A stretch of DNA of 7,187 bases, taken from contig JAFDYP010000322.1 in NCBI GenBank assembly GCA_018267355.1, forward strand, positions 1 through 7,187, in the 5' to 3' direction. Source of the stretch: Bacteroidota bacterium (GTDB taxonomy: Bacteria > Bacteroidota > Bacteroidia > Chitinophagales > LD1). The notes under the pieces were generated by a model, which saw nothing but the letters and a program-made list of their open reading frames with translations, had not been told where the DNA came from and ran no database searches. Below, in pieces: positions 1-6,306 of the stretch. The translations under genes and the position numbers were made by a program. The stretch's first letter is position 1; each line of letters opens with the position of its first letter.

Positions 1-94
1 CCTTAGGGCCTTTCACGGTCACTACATTGCCAGATGATACCGATACGGTCACCTTGGCCGGGATAGTGATGGGAGCTCTTCCTATACGTGACAT
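1..94 (-). CDS. rplF: Large ribosomal subunit protein L6 (uL6), N-terminal fragment cut by the window edge
   Basis: Only the first 31 codons are inside the window; the gene continues beyond base 1. The ATG is the complement of 92-94 and the protein begins MSRIGRAPITIPAKV, followed by a valine-rich strand ending VVTVKGPK. This matches the L6 N-terminus, which starts MSR-x-x-x-P-x-x-(I/V)-P and then V-x-G-P-x-G. L6 is a 50S protein that binds 23S rRNA near the factor-binding site. It follows rpsH by 53 bp, which is the standard spc operon order (L5, S14, S8, L6), so co-transcription from upstream is expected. No internal promoter is evident in the short gap, which is A/G-rich on the coding strand. 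Identity is secure from sequence and position; nothing can be said about the missing C-terminal part. Confidence 0.93.
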   Translation of the reverse strand, partial: MSRIGRAPITIPAKVTVSVSSGNVVTVKGPK

Positions 95-147
95 GATCTT
101 TTCTTTTTCTTTTATTACTGCGCTTACGCGCCAAATCAAAATTCTAA

Positions 148-549
148 TTAATATACGCTGCAGAGTACTTCGCCGCCCAGGTTTTGAGCCTTAGCTTCTT
201 TGTCTGTCATGATACCCTTGCTGGTAGATACGATCGCGATACCGAGGCCGCTGAGGATCCTAGGCAGCTCTTTGCTACCACGGTACTGGCGCAGGCCTGG
301 TGTAGAGATACGGCTCAGGTTCTTGATCACAGGGGTCTTGGTAGCTGCATCATACTTGAGCGCTATCTTGATCACACCTTGCTTATTCTCAGTTTCTTCA
401 AACTTGTACTTCAGGATATAGCCCTTATTGTACAGTATCTCAGTGATCTTCTTCTTCGTGTTTGACGCAGGGATCTCCACCATCCTGTGGTTGGCAGACT
501 GAGCGTTTCTGATGCGTGTCAGAAAATCTGATATTGGATCGATTACCAT
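148..549 (-). CDS. rpsH: Small ribosomal subunit protein S8 (uS8)
   Basis: Complete 133-residue protein, close to the usual 130-132. The N-terminal part (D4-P5-I6-S7-D8, then LTRIRNA at 10-16) is the characteristic S8 opening. The C-terminal signature STSKGIMTD at 108-116 and LGGEVLC at 124-130 form the conserved rRNA-binding core. S8 binds helix 21 of 16S rRNA and organises the central domain of the 30S subunit. In Escherichia coli S8 also represses the spc operon by binding mRNA near the rplE start; whether that happens here cannot be told from sequence alone. The gene lies 35 bp downstream of rpsN and 53 bp upstream of rplF. The ATG at 547-549 is the only start giving the normal N-terminus. 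Confidence 0.97.
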   Translation of the reverse strand: MVIDPISDFLTRIRNAQSANHRMVEIPASNTKKKITEILYNKGYILKYKFEETENKQGVIKIALKYDAATKTPVIKNLSRISTPGLRQYRGSKELPRILSGLGIAIVSTSKGIMTDKEAKAQNLGGEVLCSVY

Positions 550-584
550 CTTGGTTTATCTTTTGATATTATTCTTTAATATAA

Positions 585-854
585 TTACCAGCTTGCCTTG
601 GTCACTCCAGGGATCTTGCCTTCGCTGGCCAGATCGCGGAACTTGATACGAGAGATACCAAACATCCTCACATATCCGCGCGGACGGCCTGTGAGCTGGC
701 AGCGGTTGCGGAGGCGTACCTTAGACGAGTTGCGAGGCAGCTTATCGAGGGCGGTCCACTCTCCTGCGTCTTTCAGTGCCTGACGCTTCTCAGCGTACTG
801 AGCTACAAGCTTCTCACGCTTCCTTTGTCTTGCTTCTACTGACTTCTTTGCCAT
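585..854 (-). CDS. rpsN: Small ribosomal subunit protein S14 (uS14), zinc-independent type
   Basis: Complete 89-residue protein, the usual size of the long C-minus form. It starts [14 protein letters not shown], with a basic N-terminal helix, and carries the core signature [12 protein letters not shown] at 50-61 and [12 protein letters not shown] at 65-76, ending KASW. Only one cysteine (C52) is present, so the CxxC...CxxC zinc ribbon of the short S14 paralogue is absent and the protein should not need zinc. S14 sits in the 30S head next to S3 and S10. The start codon is 6 bp after the rplE stop, indicating co-transcription and possibly translational coupling with rplE. Confidence 0.97.
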   Translation of the reverse strand: MAKKSVEARQRKREKLVAQYAEKRQALKDAGEWTALDKLPRNSSKVRLRNRCQLTGRPRGYVRMFGISRIKFRDLASEGKIPGVTKASW

Positions 855-860
855 AGTATA

Positions 861-1433
861 TTATTGTTGTGCTTGTTTTTTAGTGAAAGGCATACCGAGT
901 GCTTCGAGGAGTGCGTAAGCCTCTTCGTCAGTCTTGGCAGACGTTACGAATGTGATATCCATACCGTTCAGCTTAGTTACCTTGTCGATATCGATCTCCG
1001 GGAAGATGATCTGCTCCTTGATACCCATGTTGAAATTGCCACGGCCATCGAAACCCTTGCCATTCACGCCCTTGAAGTCACGTACACGTGGGAGGGAGAT
1101 AGACACGAGACGGTCGAGAAACTCATACATCTTGTCCTGACGGAGAGTGACGCGAGCTGCGATCGGGAAATTCTTACGGAGTTTGAAGTTGGAGATATCC
1201 TTCTTAGACTTGGCAGCTACGGCCTTCTGACCAGCGATGGTCGTCATTTCCTGTACGGCGATGTCTACGAGTTTCTTGTCAGATGTCGCTCCGTTTACAC
1301 CTTGATTCAGGCATATTTTCTCGAGGCGAGGGATCTGCATGTCAGAAGTGTAGTTAAACTTCTTCTTGAGGGCGGGAGCTACCTGCTCCGCATAGCGCTG
1401 CTTTAAGCGCGGCGTATACTTAGTCTGACTCAT
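861..1433 (-). CDS. rplE: Large ribosomal subunit protein L5 (uL5)
   Basis: Complete 190-residue protein, slightly longer than the 179 residues of E. coli L5 because of a few extra residues at each end. Conserved blocks are [12 protein letters not shown] at 32-43, the 5S rRNA-binding stretch PRVRDFKGV at 115-123, [10 protein letters not shown] at 128-137, and EQIIFPEID at 140-148. L5 binds 5S rRNA in the central protuberance and contacts P-site tRNA. It is the first gene of this ribosomal block. Upstream, where rplX (L24) normally sits, there is instead a 136-bp spacer with its own Bacteroidota-type promoter and then a decayed toxin gene on the same strand. The ATG at 1431-1433 gives the expected N-terminus; no in-frame extension is needed. 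Confidence 0.97.
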   Translation of the reverse strand: MSQTKYTPRLKQRYAEQVAPALKKKFNYTSDMQIPRLEKICLNQGVNGATSDKKLVDIAVQEMTTIAGQKAVAAKSKKDISNFKLRKNFPIAARVTLRQDKMYEFLDRLVSISLPRVRDFKGVNGKGFDGRGNFNMGIKEQIIFPEIDIDKVTKLNGMDITFVTSAKTDEEAYALLEALGMPFTKKQAQQ

Positions 1434-1448
1434 TTTCTATGTTTATGT

Positions 1449-1466
1449 GGACGATTCCAACCGTCC
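1449..1466 (-). promoter_or_regulatory. Inverted repeat in the rplE 5' leader
   Basis: Perfect 5-bp arms (GGACG at 1449-1453 and CGTCC at 1462-1466) enclose an 8-base loop, within the predicted untranslated leader of rplE and 15 bases before its ATG. The RNA could form a small GC-rich hairpin. It might serve as a binding site for feedback control by a ribosomal protein, but it is short and may be chance. There is no U-tract after it, so it is not a terminator. Confidence 0.3.
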
Positions 1467-1484
1467 CGTCTGAAAAATGGACTG

Positions 1485-1515
1485 CAAAGATACCCTTTAT
1501 CCACATTTATCCAAA
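1485..1515 (-). promoter_or_regulatory. Bacteroidota-type sigma-A promoter driving rplE-rpsN-rpsH-rplF
   Basis: On the minus strand a TTTG (-33 element, complement of 1512-1515) is followed by exactly 19 bases and then TATCTTTG (-7 element, complement of 1485-1492). This is a full match to the phylum's primary promoter consensus TTTG-N19/20-TAnnTTTG. Transcription would start near 1478-1480, giving a leader of about 45 bases before the rplE ATG. Its presence means the ribosomal genes here do not depend on transcription from an upstream S10 operon. Confidence 0.75.
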
Positions 1516-1569
1516 TGTTTTTTGAAATAAAGTACAAAAGGGGAAAATAACAGTAGTGGAAGGCACTTA

Positions 1570-1859
1570 TCAAGGTAGGATGCTGCCTCTGACTATGAAA
1601 TGTACTTCAAAGACTTCATCAATGGCTTTAAACGCAATGATCCAGTCATTAAAATTGAACAACTTAAACCTTTGCTTGCAAATGCTTCGTTAGTGCATAA
1701 GGCATAAGTGACATGCTCAGCGGATCTGGTAAATGATTCGACAGACTCAATCAAACCCTCGACCCAACGCTCACCAGCTCCGAAAGTGTTTACTGCATCA
1801 ATAAAGTCAGAGATTTCAGTGAGTGCTCTTTGCGCCTCCGGCAATAAAATAAAGGTCAT
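1570..1859 (-). pseudogene. RelE/ParE-family toxin gene, frameshifted
   Basis: The ATG at 1857-1859 opens an 88-codon frame ending at 1593. The first 67 residues (start MTFILLPEAQ, then EISDFIDAVN at 15-24, and NEAFASKGLSC at 57-67) look like a RelE/ParE superfamily mRNA interferase or gyrase-inhibitor toxin. After C67 the frame yields an atypical tail. Reading one base back at about 1656-1661 restores a typical RelE/ParE end: FNFNDWIIAFKAID, then VHFIVRGSILP, stopping with TGA at 1570-1572. The repaired protein would be 96 residues. The simplest explanation is a one-base deletion in a T-run after the TGT codon of C67. The core C-terminal strands, which carry functional residues in this fold, are lost, so the toxin is probably dead. 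The start overlaps the antitoxin stop as ATGA. A sequencing error cannot be excluded. Confidence 0.8.
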
Positions 1860-2032
1860 GAAGCCCTTTTGATTTTAGCAGCATTACGCTCTTTCAGTTG
1901 CTTCAGAAATTCACGCGCTTCCATACCTGGCCCCTGTGGACGATTGACCAACTCCTCCAGTTCCTCCTTGGTAGCCTTGCGGCCTATACCAAAGGCGAGA
2001 TCATGAGGGGTGAGCTTACGGAACTTTTCCAT
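1856..2032 (-). CDS. Small putative antitoxin partner of the RelE/ParE-like toxin
   Basis: A 58-codon frame starting at the ATG at 2030-2032 (MEKFRKLTPHDLAFGIGRKA) and ending in TGA at 1856-1858, where TCATGA makes a 4-base ATGA overlap with the toxin start. This antitoxin-first, overlapping arrangement is the classic type II toxin-antitoxin layout. The protein is highly charged: an acidic helix KEELEEL at residues 22-28, then a basic C-terminal helix from about 37 (EAREFLKQLKERN). This suits a toxin-wrapping antitoxin tail. No helix-turn-helix, AbrB or ribbon-helix-helix DNA-binding domain is recognisable, so the antitoxin family is not assigned. The gene starts 18 bp after the upstream secreted-protein gene and may be transcribed with it. 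The role is inferred from context, size and overlap rather than from a recognised family. Confidence 0.72.
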   Translation of the reverse strand: MEKFRKLTPHDLAFGIGRKATKEELEELVNRPQGPGMEAREFLKQLKERNAAKIKRAS

Positions 2033-2050
2033 AGGATAAAGATACGGATT

Positions 2051-2938
2051 CTATTTAAAGATGTTGACTGCGATACCAGATGCCGGATTTCGGGCGCAGG
2101 TATATATCTCTAGTCGCCCGTCTGCTGCGGTATGTATCCCAGCGCCATAGCGAAAGCTCGCCCCTTTGCATTTGAAATAGCGGGTCCGGACCAGCCTTAG
2201 AGCCGCTTTGCCGCGATCAAATTGCACCTCAAAGAGATCTGCCCGGTCGCGGGTGCCATCCAGGCCCAGGCCGATCATGTAGACCTTCTCAGACTTATCC
2301 AGGATCAGGTTTACAGATTGATACGCGCACCAGTGCAGTGAGTCAGGAGCTATAGCTGTGCCCAGCAGTACCACACTATCCTGTACTGAGGCATAAAAGT
2401 CAATGTTGCGCGAATCCCAGTCTGCCACGGCAGCGAGCCAGCTGCTCCGCGCCTCTACATAGCCCGTAGCTCCGGCGGTAGAACGTTTGAAAATGCCCTG
2501 CCGGCTGGCCACTATAGCCTTGTCTGCCTCATGGCCCGCATCATCCAGCCTGATACTGTAAATATCTGACCTGTCTTTTGCGATATTATCCTCCACACCG
2601 ACCAGCAAAGTATGGTCTGCTACCTGGCAGCCTCCTGCATGACGAAAGGGTGAATCTGATATCTTCTGTATAGACCGTACCCGGTGGTGGTCGGCCATAA
2701 GGTAGTAGGCGTAGTCACCGGAGCTGGCAGTGATCACAAGGAGGCTATCATTGAGCGGCTGGATACCCTGCAGATGACCGCCGGATGGAGTTTTGACATT
2801 ATTGGCTAGCCGGATGATTTGGGGCACAGCACCGATCTGGTCAAAGGCTGCCGCTACATCTGTGATCTGACCTGTTGCTGATTTTACAAAAGCTATTACT
2901 GCGAAACAGAGTGCAGTAAAATATTTTAGTCCTGTCAT
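2051..2938 (-). CDS. Secreted protein with five beta-propeller-like repeats, function unknown
   Basis: A 295-residue protein with a Sec signal peptide: K5, a hydrophobic core at about 6-18, and likely cleavage after ATG-Q near residue 24. The mature part contains about five related segments at roughly 53-81, 101-131, 158-183, 206-240 and 263-281. Each has a Gly/Gln-rich turn, a Leu/Val strand, a polar Asp-rich loop and an aromatic strand; examples are GGHLQGIQPLNDSLLVI, AGGCQVADHTLLVGVED and YQSVNLILDKSEKVYMIG. The pattern suggests a small beta-propeller. No catalytic motif is recognised, and five cysteines (C11, C104, C204, C257, C281) are present. It starts 9 bp after the comB-like stop and probably shares its transcript. 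It lacks a lipobox and a C-terminal sorting domain, so a periplasmic location is likely. The propeller fold is an inference from repeats seen by eye. Confidence 0.7.
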   Translation of the reverse strand: MTGLKYFTALCFAVIAFVKSATGQITDVAAAFDQIGAVPQIIRLANNVKTPSGGHLQGIQPLNDSLLVITASSGDYAYYLMADHHRVRSIQKISDSPFRHAGGCQVADHTLLVGVEDNIAKDRSDIYSIRLDDAGHEADKAIVASRQGIFKRSTAGATGYVEARSSWLAAVADWDSRNIDFYASVQDSVVLLGTAIAPDSLHWCAYQSVNLILDKSEKVYMIGLGLDGTRDRADLFEVQFDRGKAALRLVRTRYFKCKGASFRYGAGIHTAADGRLEIYTCARNPASGIAVNIFK

Positions 2939-2947
2939 GAGTAAAAT

Positions 2948-3664
2948 TTAACCCGTGCGATAAGCACCTCCTATCAAGCACGGTGCAATATCGCTCACAT
3001 TTAGCTGTGAGGCAATATGTACATCCTCTTCAAATCCCATTTCAATAAGTTCTCTGCCTGAGGCGCATTGTCTTAGCGCTGCGTGAATATCCAAGCAGGA
3101 TCTGTATGTCGCTAGTGCAATTGAGGCCTCAGGTGAAATAGAACCGGATAAATGTGATATAACCGCTCCTGCTCCCAGCAGGTCTTCGTATGCCAGCCTC
3201 AGTGATCTATCCGGCCACCTTTCTCCGGCAGGTATGACTGCGATGGTTTTGCCTGATCGCATAGCACCTTGGGCTACAGCCCTGGCATTTCGCAGGCATG
3301 CGCAAAATGTAACTGTACTACCTGTAGCCAGTGAAAGCGTAGATCCGTTAGGTGATGGCAATACAAGGCTGGAACCTAGGGGTAAGTGCTGCAGGGATGC
3401 AGGGCTTAGAGAAAATACGCCTGTTTGTTCACTTCGTTTAGAAGCGAGGATCGCTTTATTCTCCGCTGCAAAAGCAATCGCGGCATCATTGTAAAATTCA
3501 TAAGGATATATGATCGCGTCCCTGCTCACAGCTACATCTACGCAAGTAGAGAAAGACAGGACATCTACGATGATAATGACATCTGAGACCGGAGCTAGTA
3601 GATCGATCCCTTTGATACCCCATTCCAGTCGGATACTATATTCGTTTTGATCAAAGGTTCCCAT
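2948..3664 (-). CDS. ComB-family protein (2-phosphosulfolactate phosphatase-like)
   Basis: A 238-residue protein matching the ComB family. Family blocks are IIIVDVLSFSTCVDVAVSR at 30-48 (equivalent to the IDVLRATT block), LVLPSPNGSTLS at 100-111, CLRNARAVA at 123-131, and PAGERWPDRSLRLAYEDLLG at 145-164, which carries the conserved Glu-Asp pair E160-D161. ComB hydrolyses 2-phosphosulfolactate to sulfolactate in coenzyme M synthesis using Mg2+. That pathway is not expected in Bacteroidota and no other com gene is present, so the true substrate is uncertain. The IDVLRATT arginine position is replaced (VDVLSFST), suggesting a divergent subgroup. The ATG at 3662-3664 lies 12 bp after the accC stop, so the gene is likely transcribed with accBC. 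It should be cytoplasmic: no signal peptide is seen. Confidence 0.83.
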   Translation of the reverse strand: MGTFDQNEYSIRLEWGIKGIDLLAPVSDVIIIVDVLSFSTCVDVAVSRDAIIYPYEFYNDAAIAFAAENKAILASKRSEQTGVFSLSPASLQHLPLGSSLVLPSPNGSTLSLATGSTVTFCACLRNARAVAQGAMRSGKTIAVIPAGERWPDRSLRLAYEDLLGAGAVISHLSGSISPEASIALATYRSCLDIHAALRQCASGRELIEMGFEEDVHIASQLNVSDIAPCLIGGAYRTG

Positions 3665-3676
3665 CAGGGATAACGA

Positions 3677-5047
3677 TCACGGCACAAAATCCATCTCACG
3701 GATAGCAGCGGCGTAGTCAAAGCGCTCCAGCAGGCCGGTATCATACTTGCCTGCACGGAATTCCGGGTTATTCATCAGCGCTATGTGAAATGGGATCGTG
3801 GTCTTCACACCTTCGATAATAAATTCCTTCATAGCGCGCTCCATTTTGACGATACACTCCTCACGCGACTTCGCCCGGCAGATGACCTTGGCCAAGAGTG
3901 AATCATAGTATGGGGGGATAGTATATCCTGCATAGATATGTGTGTCGACACGCACGCCATAGCCCTTTGGTGTGTGCAGTGCAGTGATCCGTCCCGGAGA
4001 TGGCGCGAAGTTATTCAGCGGGTCCTCTGCATTCACGCGGCACTCGATGGCATGCATTTTCTCCGGGAAATACATCTCGCCGGATATCGGTGTGCCGGCA
4101 GCCAGGAGGATTTGCTCTTTGATCAGGTCAAAGTCCATGACCTCCTCAGTGACCGGATGCTCTACCTGGATACGCGTATTCATCTCCATAAAGTAGAAGT
4201 TCTGATCTACATCTACCAGAAACTCTATGGTACCTACGCCTTCATACTTGATCGCCTCGCAGGCACGCACTGCGGCCTCGCCCATCTTCCGGCGCACGGC
4301 TTCACTGATGAATGGCGAGGGTGCCTCTTCTACCAGCTTCTGGTGGCGGCGCTGCACAGAGCAGTCACGCTCGCTCAGGTGGCAGGCGCGGCCATTCTGG
4401 TCGCCGGCTACCTGTATCTCTATGTGGTGTGGCTCTACTATAAATTTCTCCATGTACACGCCGTCATTATTGAATGACGCACCTGCCTCAGCACGGGCGG
4501 TAGTGTATGCTTTCTCTATCTCAGACTCAGAGTGTACTACCCGCATACCCTTGCCGCCGCCGCCGGCAGTAGCCTTGATGATCACGGGATAGCCTATCTG
4601 CTTGCCTAGTTTTTTGGCATCGTCCAGCGTCTCTACCAGACCGCCTGATCCCGGTATACAGGGTACACCGGCCTTGATCATGGTCTCTTTGGCTGTGATC
4701 TTATCTCCCATAGCACGGATCTGCGCGCCGGTCGGGCCGATAAACTTCACTCCGTACTTCATACACAGATCAGCGAACTCTGCATTCTCTGCCAGGAAGC
4801 CATAACCCGGATGCACTGCATCGGCACCAGTCAGCTCTACGGCAGCGATGAGGTGTACCATATTCAGGTAGCTGTCACGGCTGCGCGGCGGACCTATGCA
4901 TACTGCCTCATCAGCAAAACGTACGTGCAGGCTATCGCGATCTGCGGTAGAGTATACAGCTACTGTCTTGATGCCCATCTCCTTGCAGGTACGGATGATA
5001 CGCAGGGCTATCTCACCCCTATTGGCTATCAGTATTTTCTTGAACAT
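3677..5047 (-). CDS. accC: Acetyl-CoA carboxylase, biotin carboxylase subunit
   Basis: A 456-residue protein, close to the 449 of E. coli AccC. It carboxylates biotin on AccB using ATP and bicarbonate, the first half-reaction of malonyl-CoA synthesis. Visible features are the N-terminal biotin carboxylase domain opening [28 protein letters not shown] at 79-92; the ATP-grasp glycine loop [12 protein letters not shown] at 158-169; [18 protein letters not shown] at 226-243; and the catalytic segment [14 protein letters not shown] at 288-301, with R292 and E296. The C-terminal domain contains [17 protein letters not shown] at 373-389. The frame can be extended upstream to a TTG at 5060-5062, but the ATG at 5045-5047 gives the canonical N-terminus and the extension lies in a repeat-like spacer. 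Length and the lack of a biotinyl domain identify stand-alone AccC rather than pyruvate or propionyl-CoA carboxylase. It lies downstream of accB and 12 bp before the comB-like gene. Confidence 0.96.
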   Translation of the reverse strand: MFKKILIANRGEIALRIIRTCKEMGIKTVAVYSTADRDSLHVRFADEAVCIGPPRSRDSYLNMVHLIAAVELTGADAVHPGYGFLAENAEFADLCMKYGVKFIGPTGAQIRAMGDKITAKETMIKAGVPCIPGSGGLVETLDDAKKLGKQIGYPVIIKATAGGGGKGMRVVHSESEIEKAYTTARAEAGASFNNDGVYMEKFIVEPHHIEIQVAGDQNGRACHLSERDCSVQRRHQKLVEEAPSPFISEAVRRKMGEAAVRACEAIKYEGVGTIEFLVDVDQNFYFMEMNTRIQVEHPVTEEVMDFDLIKEQILLAAGTPISGEMYFPEKMHAIECRVNAEDPLNNFAPSPGRITALHTPKGYGVRVDTHIYAGYTIPPYYDSLLAKVICRAKSREECIVKMERAMKEFIIEGVKTTIPFHIALMNNPEFRAGKYDTGLLERFDYAAAIREMDFVP

Positions 5048-5050
5048 AAC

Positions 5051-5083
5051 GACCTCTCCCAACCCTCTCCAAAGGAGCGGGCT
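5051..5083. repeat. GC-rich hairpin element between accB and accC, likely dispersed intergenic repeat
   Basis: The 92-bp accB-accC gap contains a stretch rich in CTCTCC and AACCCTCTCC. On the minus strand it reads as an imperfect hairpin at 5063-5081: CCCG-CTCC arms pair with GGAG-AGGG across a TTT loop, with one mismatch. Its composition differs sharply from the AT-rich surroundings. Purine-asymmetric GGAGAGGGTTGGGAGAGG-type segments are familiar as repeated intergenic elements in Bacteroidota genomes (recalled, not searched). Only one copy is in this window, so repeat status is inferred. There is no U-tract, so it is not a simple terminator; it could modulate accC expression or mRNA stability. 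Confidence 0.45.
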
Positions 5084-5139
5084 TTAATAACCCTGTTACA
5101 GGTGATTATTTAAAGATTGGAAAATATTGCGGCTCATCA

Positions 5140-5619
5140 TCAGGCCTTCTCGATCAGGAATAGCGGCTGGTCATACTCTACCGGCGAGGCATCGTCTACC
5201 AGTATTTTGACTACTTTGCCCCCATCTCCGTCATATTCTATCTCATTGAAAAGCTTCATGGCTTCTATGATACAGAGTACGTCACCCTTCTTCAGCGTAT
5301 CTCCTACCTTGACGAATGGGTCTTTATCAGGACCCGACTTGCGGTAGAATGTGCCGATCATAGGAGATTTGAACGCTGTGCCTGATTCCGCTTTAGGAGC
5401 TGTAGAGGCTGATTGAGCAGGTGCCTCGCTCCTGGCCTCTGTGGCCGGCTGCTGGGCTACCTGAGGTGCCTGTTGAGCATACGCCGGAGCATATTGTACC
5501 GGCTGGATCACACCACCGGTTTTGATCGTGACCTCAAAGTCACCTTCCTTCACTTGCAGCTCGCTGATGCCGGACTTATTGACCAGCTTTACGAGTTCTT
5601 GTATTTGCTTTAAATCCAT
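5140..5619 (-). CDS. accB: Acetyl-CoA carboxylase, biotin carboxyl carrier protein
   Basis: A 159-residue protein, the usual AccB size (E. coli 156). It has an N-terminal helical region MDLKQIQELVKLVNKSGI, a Pro/Ala/Gln-rich flexible linker at about 40-80, and a C-terminal biotinyl domain. The biotin attachment motif is EAMKLFNE at 119-126, with K122 the biotinylated lysine. The segment SPMIGTFYRKSGPDKDPFV at 85-103 is the protruding thumb that distinguishes acetyl-CoA carboxylase carriers from other biotinyl domains. The protein carries carboxybiotin between AccC and the carboxyltransferase AccAD, which is not in this window. The ATG is at 5617-5619. A -7-like TACCTTCG (complement of 5648-5655) lies 28 bp upstream but has no convincing -33 partner. 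accB is the probable first gene of a minus-strand operon accB-accC-comB-like-secreted protein. Confidence 0.96.
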   Translation of the reverse strand: MDLKQIQELVKLVNKSGISELQVKEGDFEVTIKTGGVIQPVQYAPAYAQQAPQVAQQPATEARSEAPAQSASTAPKAESGTAFKSPMIGTFYRKSGPDKDPFVKVGDTLKKGDVLCIIEAMKLFNEIEYDGDGGKVVKILVDDASPVEYDQPLFLIEKA

Positions 5620-5747
5620 ATTTTAAAGGTTTAAACAGAATGGATGACGAAGGTAAGAAAAAAGGGGTATGAAAGCGTTTTTTGACCAAAATCGTTCATT
5701 TTAACAAAAAAGAGCCCTTAAAATCAATATTTATTGCCCAGAATGGC

Positions 5748-6212
5748 TTATTGCTTTGTGCCGCGAAATACGAGCACGCGACCACCGGTAGCAGTAGTAT
5801 AGCCTAGCCTGTAGCCGAAAACCAACTCATTGGTAGCACCAGTATATGCCAGTGTGGTACCGGAGGGCAGGCCCAGGCTGGATACAGCTATCCCTTGGAT
5901 GGTGGTCGTATCAGCGGTCTGGCCCGGGATCGATCCTGACATATCCGCACCACTGATGGTGACATCTGCGTAAAAATCTGTCAAACCAGCGCTGTCAGAT
6001 CCCAGGCCTATACGGGTAGAGGTCAGCTTGTTTATATTGACCGGATAGCCGCTCCGTGTCACTACCTGATGCGTCACGATATCTGAGTCTGACAAAGTAC
6101 CCTTGAAATCCCCTACGAATGGATCGAAAGGGTCTGTCTTAGTTTTAGCGCAGGATGAAAACATCGCGGCGGTCAAGGCGATGCTCAATATTAGGATGGA
6201 GAATTTCTTCAT
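5748..6212 (-). CDS. Small predicted lipoprotein, function unknown
   Basis: A 154-residue protein with a lipoprotein signal peptide: K2-K3, a hydrophobic stretch at about 5-17 (ILILSIALTAAM), then the lipobox FSSC with C21 as the lipidated residue. The Cys is followed by AKTKTDPFDP, which is not a strong Bacteroidota surface-export signal, so an inner-face periplasmic location is at least as likely as surface exposure. The mature part is rich in Thr, Ser, Gly and Asp with alternating hydrophobic residues (FKGTLSDSD, YADVTISGADMSG, LVFGYRLGY), suggesting a small beta-sandwich or beta-barrel. No family is recognised. The spacer to accB is 128 bp, so it is probably a separate unit. It is divergent from the gene starting at 6307 and shares a 94-bp intergenic region with it. 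Confidence 0.75.
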   Translation of the reverse strand: MKKFSILILSIALTAAMFSSCAKTKTDPFDPFVGDFKGTLSDSDIVTHQVVTRSGYPVNINKLTSTRIGLGSDSAGLTDFYADVTISGADMSGSIPGQTADTTTIQGIAVSSLGLPSGTTLAYTGATNELVFGYRLGYTTATGGRVLVFRGTKQ

Positions 6213-6293
6213 ACCATGAATATAGAAGCTTTAGCCAAGCTCACAAATATCTTTAAGGCCGGCATACCAGACAGGGAGTGTAGCCGTTTTTGC

Positions 6294-6301
6294 TACATTT
6301 G
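6294..6301 (+). promoter_or_regulatory. Candidate -7 promoter element upstream of the secreted CarbopepD-like gene
   Basis: TACATTTG is an exact match to the Bacteroidota -7 consensus TAnnTTTG, just before the GTG start at 6307. No TTG or TTTG is found 19-20 bases upstream, so only half of a promoter is supported. If used, transcription would start at or within a few bases of the GTG, implying a leaderless or nearly leaderless mRNA, or a start codon further downstream. Confidence 0.35.
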
Positions 6302-6306
6302 ATACA

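Noticed and set aside
864..1406. Long plus-strand open frame (180 codons) opposite rplE
   Set aside because: It is a shadow of the strongly conserved rplE gene; the translated product has no recognisable domain and low plausibility.
2037..2044. TATCTTTA on the minus strand as a dedicated promoter for the antitoxin
   Set aside because: It is only 4 bases from the ATG, its last base deviates from TAnnTTTG and no -33 element is present; read-through from the upstream genes is more likely.
3938..4477. Long plus-strand open frame (179 codons) opposite accC
   Set aside because: It lies wholly within accC on the other strand, is explained by accC codon use, and resembles no protein family.
5048..5062. 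Upstream TTG start extending AccC by five residues
   Set aside because: The extension falls in the repeat-like spacer and the ATG at 5045-5047 gives the universally conserved [14 protein letters not shown] start.
5648..5655. TACCTTCG as the accB promoter -7 element
   Set aside because: It has one mismatch to consensus and no TTG 19-20 bases upstream, so it is noted in the accB entry but not called.
5698..5724. Inverted repeat ATTTTAA / TTAAAAT as a terminator of the lipoprotein gene
   Set aside because: The arms are pure A/T with a 13-base loop, too weak for an intrinsic terminator.
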